Shown: one piece after another, positions 63,272 to 64,000 of the stretch
Position numbering within the stretch: position 1 is the first letter of the stretch
How the letters are laid out: every line of letters begins with the position of its first letter
Source of the DNA: Phenylobacterium sp.
Lineage (GTDB): Bacteria; Pseudomonadota; Alphaproteobacteria; Caulobacterales; Caulobacteraceae
Assembly (NCBI RefSeq): GCF_016124325.1
Contig: NZ_WGNY01000023.1
Coordinates: forward strand, 52,708 to 116,707
Length of the DNA: 64,000 nucleotides
Reading direction: 5' to 3'
Notes under the pieces: model-generated
What the model saw: only the letters and a program-made list of their open reading frames with translations
Told to the model about the DNA's origin: nothing
Databases searched by the model: none
Translations under genes and position numbers: made by a program

Positions 63272-64000
<729 letters not shown>

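Overview
The window is GC-rich chromosomal DNA from an alphaproteobacterium, most likely a member of the Caulobacteraceae (Phenylobacterium or Caulobacter relative). This rests on the combined gene content: CobS/CobT, a SUV3-like helicase - S4 protein - FdxA - CarD block, PEPxxWA-CTERM proteins, a CheE-like gene next to a receiver-like protein, DUF885 and arylesterase genes, and GANTC-rich intergenic DNA. No taxon assignment was computed. There is no phage, integrase, CRISPR array or plasmid module; this is ordinary chromosome with several accessory islands.

Layout. 0-12.8 kb: a partial Baeyer-Villiger monooxygenase, two regulators, a soluble globin-coupled chemoreceptor, an aldo/keto reductase, a three-gene HTH - hydrolase - DUF4180 operon diverging from a secreted amidohydrolase, an aminotransferase, an MFS transporter, a GIY-YIG nuclease next to a large palindrome, and a dioxygenase/epoxide-hydrolase-like pair. 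12.9-28 kb: cobS, rsmB-like, YgiQ radical SAM protein, a PLP decarboxylase-family enzyme, a CPBP protease, a PQQ dehydrogenase, a DUF3089 hydrolase, DUF1328, cobT, a phytase-like lipoprotein, a dienelactone hydrolase and a second GIY-YIG gene between two direct copies of a palindromic repeat. 28-38.6 kb: a heterodimeric ABC exporter, rpmB, an M23 peptidase, a tetR-hlyD-ABC-permease efflux operon resembling cecR-ybhGFSR, an isolated petA and cytidine deaminase. 38.6-45 kb: DUF885, then the helicase, S4, fdxA and carD block and tRNA-Arg(CCU). 45-57 kb: a GST-like protein, a TetR/serine hydrolase operon, a degenerate receiver with a CheE-like partner, a P450, an MBL hydrolase, and tesA divergent from ybbA-ybbP. 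57-64 kb: an ECF43-type sigma factor, a transmembrane Ser/Thr kinase, two exported PEPxxWA-CTERM proteins, a LuxR-type regulator, and the 3' part of thiC.

The observations most worth following are: (1) two single-domain GIY-YIG nuclease genes, each with its stop codon three bases from a large palindromic element, one of them bracketed by 95%-identical 139-bp copies, which suggests a nuclease-repeat partnership; (2) a receiver protein with Glu at the phosphoacceptor position and a C-terminal tail that looks like the CheY-binding peptide of FliM; (3) the sigma factor - kinase - PEPxxWA locus; (4) five GANTC sites in 69 bp upstream of rpmB; (5) near-perfect 24-bp operators in front of both TetR genes.

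All identifications come from reading the sequence and translated motifs; no database search was run.
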